The notes under the pieces are model-generated. The model did no database searches, was not told the origin of the DNA, and saw only the letters and a program-made list of their open reading frames with translations. Below are positions 23,628-31,381 of a stretch of 40,982 bases of DNA, one piece after another. The DNA is from Oscillospiraceae bacterium. GTDB taxonomy: Bacteria > Bacillota > Clostridia > Oscillospirales > Oscillospiraceae. How positions within the stretch are numbered: position 1 is the stretch's first letter; each line of letters begins with the position of its first letter. The stretch covers positions 1 to 40,982 of the forward strand of contig JAFQZN010000037.1 of assembly GCA_017405865.1 (NCBI GenBank). Direction: 5' to 3'. The position numbers were made by a program, and so were the translations under genes.

Positions 23628-25268
23628 ATGAAACGTATCCTTTCACTGCTCCTCGCGCTTGCGATCCTGTGCGGCACGGGCGGCTGCAGCAAAACGACCG
23701 GGCCGGATGCCTCCGGCAAGTACCGTCTGAACGGCGACGGAGAGGCGATCCTGACCGGAGACGAATTCAAGAACGCACAGGCCTCGGAGGACAATTACCG
23801 CGTTTTCTACGAGATCTTCGTCGGCTCCTTCTCCGATTCGGACGGAGACGGCGTCGGCGACCTGAAGGGCATTCTGAACCGGATGGACTACCTCAACGAC
23901 GGCGATCCCGCCTCCGGCTTGAGTCTCGGCGTGGAGGGGCTGTGGCTCTCTCCCGTTTTCAAGAGCCGATCCTATCACAAGTACGACGTGAACGATTACT
24001 ATGAGATCGACCCGAGCTTCGGCACGACGGAGGATCTGCAGGCGCTGGTGGAGGCATGCCACAGCCGGAACGTGAAGCTGATCCTTGACCTGCCGATCAA
24101 TCACACGGGGCAGCTGCACCAGTGGTTCGGCAACTTCACCCGCGCCCACCGCGAGGGGAACACGTCCGATCCATGGTACGATTTCTACTGCTACTACCGC
24201 GAGGGAGAGTCCGCGCCCGCCGGCCGCAGGTTTGCGCCGCTCTCCGGCACGGGCGACTGGTACGAGTGCAACTTCTCCGACGATATGCCGGAGCTGAACT
24301 TCGACAGTCAGGCCGTGCGGCAGGCGGTGCTGGACGTGGCGAAGTATTATCTGGATCTCGGTGTGGACGGCTTCCGCTTTGACGCGGCCAAGTATATCTA
24401 TTTCGGCGAGAACCGCCGCTCGGCAGACTTCTGGCAATGGTATATCGGCGAGCTGAAGCAGCTGAATCCGGAAATCTACACCGTGGCGGAGGTCTGGGAT
24501 TCGGACGCGGTGACCGACGCGTACTACCCCGCCCTGAACTGCTTCAACTTCACCACCTCCCAGACGGGCGGCCTCATCGCCGAGACTGCCAAGAAGGGCA
24601 ACGTGAACTTCTATACCTCCTACGTAGACCAGTATCTGGACGAGATCCACGCTCTCAACCCGGACGCCATGATCGTCCCCTTTATCGCCAACCACGACAC
24701 CGACCGCGCGGCGGGCTATCTGACGGTCGCCAGCTGGCAGATGCAGATGGCCGCCAATCTCTACATTCTCTCCAGCGGCTCACCCTTCCTCTACTACGGC
24801 GAGGAGCTGGGCATGCGCGGCTCGCGCGGCGGCTCGAACACCGACGCCAACCGCCGTCTTGCCATGCTCTGGGGCGACGGCGACACGGTACGCGACCCGG
24901 CCGGCTCCGACTACGACGCGTCCAATCAGACTACCGCCACGGTGGAAAGTCTGAAGGGCGACGGCAGCAGTATTTTGAGCTACTACAAAAAGCTCCTGAT
25001 GATCCGCGCAGCCAACCCGGAAATTGCCCGCGGAGAATACACGGCACTGAACGTGACCGACTCCAAGATGGGCGGCTTCGTGGCCCGCTGGAACGGCAGC
25101 GCGGTCTGTGTGCTGCACAACACCACGCTGACGGCCAAAACGGTGGATCTTTCCGCGCTGACGAGTGAGCAGTTCAGCACCATCGCCGCTGTGATCGGGC
25201 AGGAGGACGCCAGCCTTGACGGCACGGTGCTCACGCTCGGCTCGATGACGAGCGTCGTGCTGCGCTGA
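23628..25268 (+). CDS. GH13 alpha-amylase family lipoprotein
   Basis: A 546-residue surface-anchored glycosidase for alpha-glucans. Lipoprotein signal peptide with lipobox TGGC. The catalytic (beta/alpha)8 barrel runs from about 55 to 440: VFYEIFVGSFSDSDGDGVGD, DLPINHTG, the nucleophile aspartate in DGFRFDAAKY (about 250), the acid/base glutamate in VAEVWD (about 287) and the transition-state aspartate in FIANHDTDR (about 355). A short C-terminal beta domain follows. The frame is open further upstream, but GGGAGG eight bases before the ATG at 23628 and the signal peptide fix the start. It probably releases oligosaccharides for the nearby ABC importer. Confidence 0.95.
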   Translation: MKRILSLLLALAILCGTGGCSKTTGPDASGKYRLNGDGEAILTGDEFKNAQASEDNYRVFYEIFVGSFSDSDGDGVGDLKGILNRMDYLNDGDPASGLSLGVEGLWLSPVFKSRSYHKYDVNDYYEIDPSFGTTEDLQALVEACHSRNVKLILDLPINHTGQLHQWFGNFTRAHREGNTSDPWYDFYCYYREGESAPAGRRFAPLSGTGDWYECNFSDDMPELNFDSQAVRQAVLDVAKYYLDLGVDGFRFDAAKYIYFGENRRSADFWQWYIGELKQLNPEIYTVAEVWDSDAVTDAYYPALNCFNFTTSQTGGLIAETAKKGNVNFYTSYVDQYLDEIHALNPDAMIVPFIANHDTDRAAGYLTVASWQMQMAANLYILSSGSPFLYYGEELGMRGSRGGSNTDANRRLAMLWGDGDTVRDPAGSDYDASNQTTATVESLKGDGSSILSYYKKLLMIRAANPEIARGEYTALNVTDSKMGGFVARWNGSAVCVLHNTTLTAKTVDLSALTSEQFSTIAAVIGQEDASLDGTVLTLGSMTSVVLR

Positions 25269-25326
25269 TGCCGGAAGCCCGCTCTGCACCGGCTGCAAAC
25301 GTCAGGTAGGAAAGGAGATTTTTCAA

Positions 25327-26565
25327 TTGATCGCACTGATTCTGCGTTTCTTTCTTTTGGCTGCAGCCAACGTCGTCGTCATCCTCTCTACCGATAAGGG
25401 CAAAGAGAACTCCACTTTTATCCGCGTTCTGCGGATCATCGTGGTCGTGCTGGACTGCATTCTCGTCGGCATTCTGCTGTTCGCCGTGTCCGTCTTTGAA
25501 TATCGCTGGTATATGCGCGTCAGCTATATCCTTGCGGCCGCACTGGCGCTCTGGTTCCTGCTTGCCCTCCTGTTCCACTGGCTGTCGTGGAAGCGCGCCG
25601 CGATCTGGTTTGCCTGTGTGCTGGCGGTTTCCGGCGTCATCGGCGGCGTGGAAGGCTATCAGAGCTATCTTAGCAGCATCACGCTGAAGGAGCAATTCGA
25701 CTATCGCACCTATACGCCCTTCCGGAAGGACAGTCTGGCTGTGACCGTGGACGAGCCTGCTACGCTGCGCTTCACCGCAGACGATCGACTGCCGCGTCTG
25801 GACGGCGCAACCGCGCTCTACCCCGTCTACGCCGCTTTTTATCAGGCGGTTTATCCGTATTCGACCCTCGCCCCGAATATCACGTGCAGCACGACCACGG
25901 GCGCCTATCGCAGCATCGTCAACGGCAATTGCGACCTGATCTTTGTCGCAGGGCCGAGCGAGGAGCAGGAGGCCTATGCGGCCGAGCACGGCGTCGAGCT
26001 GGTCTATACGCCGATCGGCCGGGAAGCCTTCGTTTTCTTCGTCCATCCGGACAACCCGCTCGACGGCCTGCGGCTGGAGGATATTCGCGGCATTTACTCC
26101 GGCGAAATCACCGACTGGGCGCAGCTCGGCGCGGCAGACCTCGGCCCGATCCTCGCCTACCAGCGCGACGAGGGCAGCGGCAGCCAGACTGCGCTGGAGC
26201 GCTTCGTGATGCGGGATACGCCGCTGATGCCGGCAGACAAAGAAAAAACGATCGACGGGATGGGAGGCATCATCGAGCAGGTCTCCTCCTATCAAAACCA
26301 CCGCAACGCCATCGGGTTTTCGTTCCGCTTCTACTGCACCGAGCTGACGAAGGGCTTCGACGTGAAGCTCCTGAAAATCGACGATGTCGCGCCGACGGTG
26401 GAGAATATCAAGAACGGCACTTACCCGCTGGCCAGCAGCTTTTACGCCGTGACCCGCAGCGATGCGGACGAAAACACGCTGGCATTTCTGGAATGGATCT
26501 GCGGCGAGCAGGGACAGGCGCTCGTGGAAAAGAGCGGCTATACGCCGATCGCAGCAGGCAGCTGA
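25327..26565 (+). CDS. Membrane-anchored PstS-like substrate-binding protein
   Basis: A 412-residue protein. Residues 1-115 contain four predicted membrane helices (ALILRFFLLAAANVVVIL, VLRIIVVVLDCILVGILLFA, a third near 70-95 and a fourth near 98-115). The rest is a PBP-like phosphate-binding fold (PF12849-like): LDGATALYPVYAAFYQAVYP, IYSGEITDWAQLG, RDEGSGSQTALERFV, IGFSFRFYC. It starts at a TTG nine bases after AAAGGAG. No pstC, pstA or pstB is nearby, so a receptor or sensor role is as likely as transport. It lies 58 bases behind the amylase gene and probably shares its transcript. The stop codon is the left edge of the target duplication of element copy 2. Confidence 0.85.
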   Translation: MIALILRFFLLAAANVVVILSTDKGKENSTFIRVLRIIVVVLDCILVGILLFAVSVFEYRWYMRVSYILAAALALWFLLALLFHWLSWKRAAIWFACVLAVSGVIGGVEGYQSYLSSITLKEQFDYRTYTPFRKDSLAVTVDEPATLRFTADDRLPRLDGATALYPVYAAFYQAVYPYSTLAPNITCSTTTGAYRSIVNGNCDLIFVAGPSEEQEAYAAEHGVELVYTPIGREAFVFFVHPDNPLDGLRLEDIRGIYSGEITDWAQLGAADLGPILAYQRDEGSGSQTALERFVMRDTPLMPADKEKTIDGMGGIIEQVSSYQNHRNAIGFSFRFYCTELTKGFDVKLLKIDDVAPTVENIKNGTYPLASSFYAVTRSDADENTLAFLEWICGEQGQALVEKSGYTPIAAGS

Positions 26566-26715
26566 TACTAAAATTCAATTAAAAAATTTAATTGAATTAT
26601 GCTGTGCTACGCACAGCCATTTCAGCGCGTTGCGCTGAAATGCCGTCTCGTGCAGACTTCGACGCGCCTTCGGCGCTATAAAATGCTTTTTAAAGCATTT
26701 TATCGAAGTCTAGTA
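26566..26715. mobile_element. Palindromic MITE-like element, copy 2
   Basis: 150 bp with the same internal hairpins and TACTA / TAGTA ends as copy 1 at 12541. It is flanked by TGA on both sides (26563-26565 and 26716-26718); the left TGA is the stop codon of the PstS-like gene. It differs from copy 1 at four positions: two in hairpin loops, one in a linker and one near the base of the first stem. Both copies have the same orientation. Confidence 0.82.
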
Positions 26716-26736
26716 TGACCCGCAGCGCATATGAAA

Positions 26737-26770
26737 CGGCACGGAAATGGAACGACCCATTTCCGTGCCG
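26737..26770. terminator. Probable terminator hairpin between PstS-like and DUF1295 genes
   Basis: Perfect 14-bp stem CGGCACGGAAATGG / CCATTTCCGTGCCG. The T-run is short on both strands (TTTC on the minus strand). Confidence 0.65.
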
Positions 26771-26788
26771 CATTTATGCTCTTTTCGT

Positions 26789-27760
26789 TCATTCTTCCTC
26801 GCGGCGGAATTTGCGCAGGGGCAGGTATTTGAACACCTGTCGGACATAGGACGCATAGTGCGGGTACTTCTTTGCCGTGATCGATTCGCCCAGCGAAGAG
26901 CTTCCCATAAACAGCAGGATCAGCAGCAGCGGTCCGATCATCGACCAGTGGAGCACGCCGCAGTCCGTTGCCTGCGCGGCGACCGTAACGAAGTACAAAG
27001 ACAGCCAGATCCCCTGCTCGCCCAGATAGTTCGGATGGCGCATTCTGCCCCAGAGGCCGGTCGTGTTGAAGCCCAGATCGTAGGGCGCAGGGAGCTTGTT
27101 CAGCTCCGGCTGATCTGCAAGCAGCTTCTTTTTGGTCTCAAAGAACCGCCACTGCTGCTCGTCTGCCACGGTTTCAAGCGTCAGGAAGCCGACGGCGAAG
27201 CAGAACACAAGCACGTCGATCCAACCGAACCACGCTGCGGATTCCATGCTCGCCAGCGCAGGCAGGCAGATCGCCAGCACCAGCGCGTTCTGATAAATGC
27301 TGATGAAGAACAGGTCGAACAGCATCCAGACAGGGCGGCGCCGGAGAATCGAATTGTTCCGCACGATCGCCCAGCGGTAGTCCTCCACGCCGGTCCAGAA
27401 TTTCCAGCTGTAGGCGCCCTTGCGCGCAAAATTGACGGTCAGGCGAACGCCCCATGCCGTGACGAAGAGCGCATAGCAGAACAGCCGCGGATGCATGCCG
27501 CCGCGCACGGCGATGATCCAGGTATAGGCGATGGGCAGGATGCTCCACAGCTTGTCCATCTGCGAATAGTTGTCCGCCAGCTCGCCGACGATAAAGCAGT
27601 ACGCGGCCGCGCAGCCGCAGACGATCAGCAGGAGCTTGAGGGTATCCGCCTGATTCTGCGACAGTTCAAATTTGCTGAAGACCACGGAAAGAACGCAGAG
27701 GGTCAACACCACGACGGCGCCAGCCGCAGTGATCAGATTCTTTTTTCGGTTTGCCTTCAT
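26789..27760 (-). CDS. DUF1295 (steroid 5-alpha-reductase-like) integral membrane protein
   Basis: A 323-residue polytopic membrane protein with about seven helices. The C-terminal signature GRMRHPNYLGEQGIWLSLYF and the late SITAKKYPHYASYVRQVFKY are typical of DUF1295 and of the wider isoprenylcysteine methyltransferase / steroid reductase membrane-enzyme group; a reductase or methyltransferase reaction on a lipid is inferred. The frame stays open upstream through the tRNA, but the real start is the ATG at 27760, where hydrophobic protein sequence begins; its ribosome binding site is weak (GAGAGAAAAAAGAG). I could not identify a convincing promoter. Confidence 0.88.
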   Translation of the reverse strand: MKANRKKNLITAAGAVVVLTLCVLSVVFSKFELSQNQADTLKLLLIVCGCAAAYCFIVGELADNYSQMDKLWSILPIAYTWIIAVRGGMHPRLFCYALFVTAWGVRLTVNFARKGAYSWKFWTGVEDYRWAIVRNNSILRRRPVWMLFDLFFISIYQNALVLAICLPALASMESAAWFGWIDVLVFCFAVGFLTLETVADEQQWRFFETKKKLLADQPELNKLPAPYDLGFNTTGLWGRMRHPNYLGEQGIWLSLYFVTVAAQATDCGVLHWSMIGPLLLILLFMGSSSLGESITAKKYPHYASYVRQVFKYLPLRKFRREEE

Positions 27761-27885
27761 TTCTCTTTTTTCTCTCTCAATTATTTGTAATGCAATACGC
27801 TGCTGCGCAGACCGCAGGACTTTCCCGCAGGATGAAAATATGCCGCTGCCCTTTTCAATTCCCGCAACACAAATACGATGACGCA

Positions 27886-27920
27886 AAAACGGGGCGGCGC
27901 AGAAGCGCCGCTTCCGTTTT
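27886..27920 (-). terminator. Intrinsic terminator of the tRNA gene
   Basis: GC-rich stem (CGGCGC / GCGCCG, extended by AACGG / CCGTT across a small internal loop) followed by TTTTTG on the minus strand, directly after the encoded CCA. Confidence 0.85.
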
Positions 27921-27921
27921 T

Positions 27922-27997
27922 TGGTCCGAGTGACTGGTTTCGAACCAGCGGCCTCGTGGTCCCAAACCACGCGCTCTACCATCTGAGCTACACCCGG
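27922..27997 (-). tRNA. tRNA-Pro (anticodon UGG), CCA encoded
   Basis: A 76-base cloverleaf: acceptor CCGGGTG / CACTCGG with one G-T pair, D-arm TAGCTCAGATGGTAGAGC, anticodon stem CGTGG / CCACG around the loop TTTGGGA (anticodon TGG), T-arm GCTGGTTCGAAACCAGT, discriminator A and CCA. It has its own promoter and terminator. Confidence 0.95.
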
Positions 27998-28007
27998 ATA
28001 TGGGAGT

Positions 28008-28036
28008 ATTATACACGCAAGCGGCAAAAAATGCAA
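28008..28036 (-). promoter_or_regulatory. Promoter of tRNA-Pro
   Basis: Minus-strand TTGCAT (28036-28031), 17 bases, TATAAT (28013-28008), about ten bases before the mature 5' end. Confidence 0.85.
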
Positions 28037-28054
28037 CAAATATTCCGCATGGGG

Positions 28055-28083
28055 TTTACTAACTTCTTTTCATTTGGTATAAT
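28055..28083 (+). promoter_or_regulatory. Promoter of trmB-icd
   Basis: TTTACT (28055-28060), 17 bases, TATAAT (28078-28083). Confidence 0.7.
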
Positions 28084-28119
28084 TTCCACCGAAAGACAAG
28101 GAAACGAGGAGCAGTCCCG

Positions 28120-29964
28120 ATGAGAATGAGAAAGCGAAACAATCTGGAGCCGCGCATGGAGGCTTGCTCGGCAATCTGGCTGCGCGACGCGAAGGCCTTG
28201 CGCGGCAAGTGGCGCACACTCATGCCGGAGGCAAGGGAAATCCGCGTGGAGGTCGGCTGCGGCAAGGGAAAATTTACCGTGGAGACCGCCGCAGCGGAGC
28301 CGGACGTGCTGCTGATCGCCGTGGAGCGTGTGCAGGAGGCGATGCTGCTTGGCATGGAACGCGCGCTGGAAATGGGGCTGAAAAACGTCTATTTCCTCTC
28401 GCTGGACGCGGCCGAAATCGAAGAATACTTCGCAGACGGAGAGATCGACCTGCTCTATCTGAACTTCTGCGACCCGTGGCCGCGCAAAAAGAATGCCAAG
28501 CGCCGCCTCACCTACCGCACCTTTCTGCGCAAGTACCAGCGTATCCTGAGACGGGACGGCGAGATCCACTTCAAGACGGACAACGCCGCGCTTTTTGAAT
28601 GGTCGCTGGGCGAATTCGAGGCGTGCGGTCTGGAGATCCGCAATCTGACGCGCGACCTTCACAGAGACGGGCCGGTCGGCATCATGACCGGCTATGAAGA
28701 GAAATTCTACGAGCTGGGTACGCCGATCAACCGCTGCGAGCTGATCAACCGGGAGGTAAACATGCAGAGAATTCAGATGACGACGCCGCTGGTCGAGATG
28801 GACGGCGACGAAATGACCCGTGTGCTTTGGAAACAGATCAAGGACGAGCTGCTGCTCCCCTTCATTGACCTGAAGACCGAATACTACGATCTGGGCTTGC
28901 CGGAGCGTGACCGCACCGCCGATCAGATCACGGTCGACGCGGCGAATGCGATCAAAAAGTACGGCGTGGGCGTGAAATGCGCCACCATCACGCCGAACGT
29001 GCAGCGCATGAGCGAATACAACCTGCACGAGATGTGGAAAAGTCCGAACGGGACGATCCGCGCCATTTTGGACGGCACGGTGTTTCGCGCGCCGATTCTG
29101 GTCGAGGGCATCCGCCCGGCTGTGAAAAACTGGAAAAAGCCGATCACGATCGCCCGCCACGCCTACGGTGACGTCTATAAGGCGACCGAGCTGCGCGTAC
29201 CGGAGGGCAAGGCGGAGCTGGTCTTCACCGACCGGGAGGGCAACGAGACGCGCAAACCCATCTACGACTTTGAGTGCGGCGGCGTCCTGACCGGGCAGTA
29301 CAACAAGGACTCCTCGATCAGCTCCTTTGCCCGCGCCTGCTTCAACTACGCTCTTGCCACGAAGCAGGATCTGTGGTTTTCCTCCAAGGACACCATCGCG
29401 AAGATCTACGACGGCACGTTCAAAAAGATTTTCGCTGACATTTATGAGGTGGAATACAAAGAGCGCTTTGAGCAGGCCGGCATCACCTATTTCTACACGC
29501 TGATCGACGACGCCGTTGCCCGCGTGATCCGCAGCGAGGGCGGCTTCATCTGGGCATGCAAGAACTACGACGGCGACGTGATGAGCGACATGGTTTCCAC
29601 TGCCTTCGGATCGCTCGCCATGATGACCTCCGTTCTGGTCTCGCCGGACGGAAAATACGAATATGAGGCAGCGCACGGCACGGTCACGAAGCACTACTAC
29701 CGCTATCTGGAGGGAGAGAAGACCTCGACCAATCCCATGGCGACGATCTTCGCCTGGACGGGCGCGCTGAAAAAGCGCGGCGAGCTGGACGGGCTTGACG
29801 ATCTGACTGCCTTCGCCGAGAAGCTCGAAAAGGTCTGTATTTTCGTCATTGAGCGCGGCACGATGACGAAGGATCTGGCGGCGCTGTGGGAGGGAAAGAC
29901 GCCCAACGTCGTCACGAGCGAGGGCTTCATCGCGGCCATCCGCCGTGAATTGGAAAACCGCTGA
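28120..29964 (+). CDS. trmB: TrmB tRNA (guanine-N7) methyltransferase fused in frame to NADP-isocitrate dehydrogenase
   Basis: One open frame of 614 residues. Residues 1-214 are TrmB, which methylates G46 of tRNA with SAM: EVGCGKGKFTVETAA (SAM site), VERVQEAML, LNFCDPWPRKKNAKRRLTY and HFKTDNAALFEWS, then MTGYEEKFYELGTPINRCE near the usual C-terminus. The expected stop is missing: six codons later the frame runs straight into MQRIQMTTPLVEMDGDEMTR, the normal start of isocitrate dehydrogenase (see the entry at 28762). GAGGAG precedes the ATG at 28120. TGA (28742) and TAA (28757) occur in the +1 frame, so a single-base difference, genuine or a sequencing error, would restore a separate TrmB of about 208-213 residues. 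Confidence 0.8.
   Translation: MRMRKRNNLEPRMEACSAIWLRDAKALRGKWRTLMPEAREIRVEVGCGKGKFTVETAAAEPDVLLIAVERVQEAMLLGMERALEMGLKNVYFLSLDAAEIEEYFADGEIDLLYLNFCDPWPRKKNAKRRLTYRTFLRKYQRILRRDGEIHFKTDNAALFEWSLGEFEACGLEIRNLTRDLHRDGPVGIMTGYEEKFYELGTPINRCELINREVNMQRIQMTTPLVEMDGDEMTRVLWKQIKDELLLPFIDLKTEYYDLGLPERDRTADQITVDAANAIKKYGVGVKCATITPNVQRMSEYNLHEMWKSPNGTIRAILDGTVFRAPILVEGIRPAVKNWKKPITIARHAYGDVYKATELRVPEGKAELVFTDREGNETRKPIYDFECGGVLTGQYNKDSSISSFARACFNYALATKQDLWFSSKDTIAKIYDGTFKKIFADIYEVEYKERFEQAGITYFYTLIDDAVARVIRSEGGFIWACKNYDGDVMSDMVSTAFGSLAMMTSVLVSPDGKYEYEAAHGTVTKHYYRYLEGEKTSTNPMATIFAWTGALKKRGELDGLDDLTAFAEKLEKVCIFVIERGTMTKDLAALWEGKTPNVVTSEGFIAAIRRELENR
28751..28757 (+). promoter_or_regulatory. Strong internal ribosome binding site before isocitrate dehydrogenase
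   Basis: GGGAGGT, four bases before the ATG at 28762, inside the open trmB frame. Its presence argues that free isocitrate dehydrogenase is still made. Confidence 0.85.
28762..29964 (+). CDS. icd: NADP-dependent isocitrate dehydrogenase (translated from internal start)
   Basis: A 400-residue enzyme of the eukaryote-like dimeric NADP group, converting isocitrate to 2-oxoglutarate with CO2 release. Family sequences: MTTPLVEMDGDEMTR, LKTEYYDLGLPERD, CATITPNVQRM, SPNGTIRAILDGTVFRAP, TIARHAYGDVYKAT, the tyrosine/lysine/aspartate region TLIDDAVARVIRSEGGFIWA, CKNYDGDVMSDMV, EAAHGTVTKHYYRY and STNPMATIFAW. The start has its own strong ribosome binding site at 28751. Upstream the same frame continues into TrmB without a stop, so a fused and a free form may both exist. 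A terminator follows at 29980. Confidence 0.93.
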   Translation: MQRIQMTTPLVEMDGDEMTRVLWKQIKDELLLPFIDLKTEYYDLGLPERDRTADQITVDAANAIKKYGVGVKCATITPNVQRMSEYNLHEMWKSPNGTIRAILDGTVFRAPILVEGIRPAVKNWKKPITIARHAYGDVYKATELRVPEGKAELVFTDREGNETRKPIYDFECGGVLTGQYNKDSSISSFARACFNYALATKQDLWFSSKDTIAKIYDGTFKKIFADIYEVEYKERFEQAGITYFYTLIDDAVARVIRSEGGFIWACKNYDGDVMSDMVSTAFGSLAMMTSVLVSPDGKYEYEAAHGTVTKHYYRYLEGEKTSTNPMATIFAWTGALKKRGELDGLDDLTAFAEKLEKVCIFVIERGTMTKDLAALWEGKTPNVVTSEGFIAAIRRELENR

Positions 29965-29979
29965 TTTTCCATGTATGAT

Positions 29980-30018
29980 AACACGCTTTGACGGGTATAT
30001 TACCTGTCGAAGCGTGTT
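29980..30018 (+). terminator. Intrinsic terminator after trmB-icd
   Basis: Stem AACACGCTTTGAC / GTCGAAGCGTGTT with further pairing inside (GGGTA / TACC-type), followed by TTTTCTTCT. Confidence 0.85.
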
Positions 30019-30078
30019 TTCTTCTCGAAAAAAAACGCAAAAAAAGTGAAAAATTCCGTTTTTTTCACGAAAAAACTA

Positions 30079-30107
30079 TTGCGCTGTGAATAAAACTGCG
30101 GTATACT
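30079..30107 (+). promoter_or_regulatory. Promoter of rpoD
   Basis: TTGCGC (30079-30084), 17 bases, TATACT (30102-30107). Confidence 0.75.
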
Positions 30108-30146
30108 GTGCTGGATACACTTGAATAAGGTATAAGGAAGTGCTTT

Positions 30147-31289
<1,143 letters not shown>

Positions 31290-31305
31290 TAATACCGAAT
31301 ATAAA

Positions 31306-31372
31306 CAGGGGGGATTTCCGAAACCGGAAATCCCCCCTGAAATCACCCCGCAAGCGGAAACCGCTTGCGGGG
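31306..31372. terminator. Double hairpin terminator between convergent rpoD and giant SLH gene
   Basis: Two consecutive perfect stems: CAGGGGGGATTTCCG / CGGAAATCCCCCCTG (31306-31320 with 31325-31339) and CCCCGCAAGCGG / CCGCTTGCGGGG (31346-31357 with 31361-31372). T-runs are short, so efficiency may depend on stem strength. Each probably serves one of the two facing genes. Confidence 0.8.
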
Positions 31373-31381
31373 TTGATCATT

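Noticed and set aside
27761-28039. N-terminal extension of the DUF1295 frame through the tRNA gene
   Set aside because: The first 93 codons translate the tRNA-Pro and its terminator; hydrophobic protein sequence starts only at the ATG at 27760.
28008-28083. Shared regulatory element between tRNA-Pro and trmB
   Set aside because: Both promoters are ordinary and do not overlap; no operator-like repeat is visible between them.
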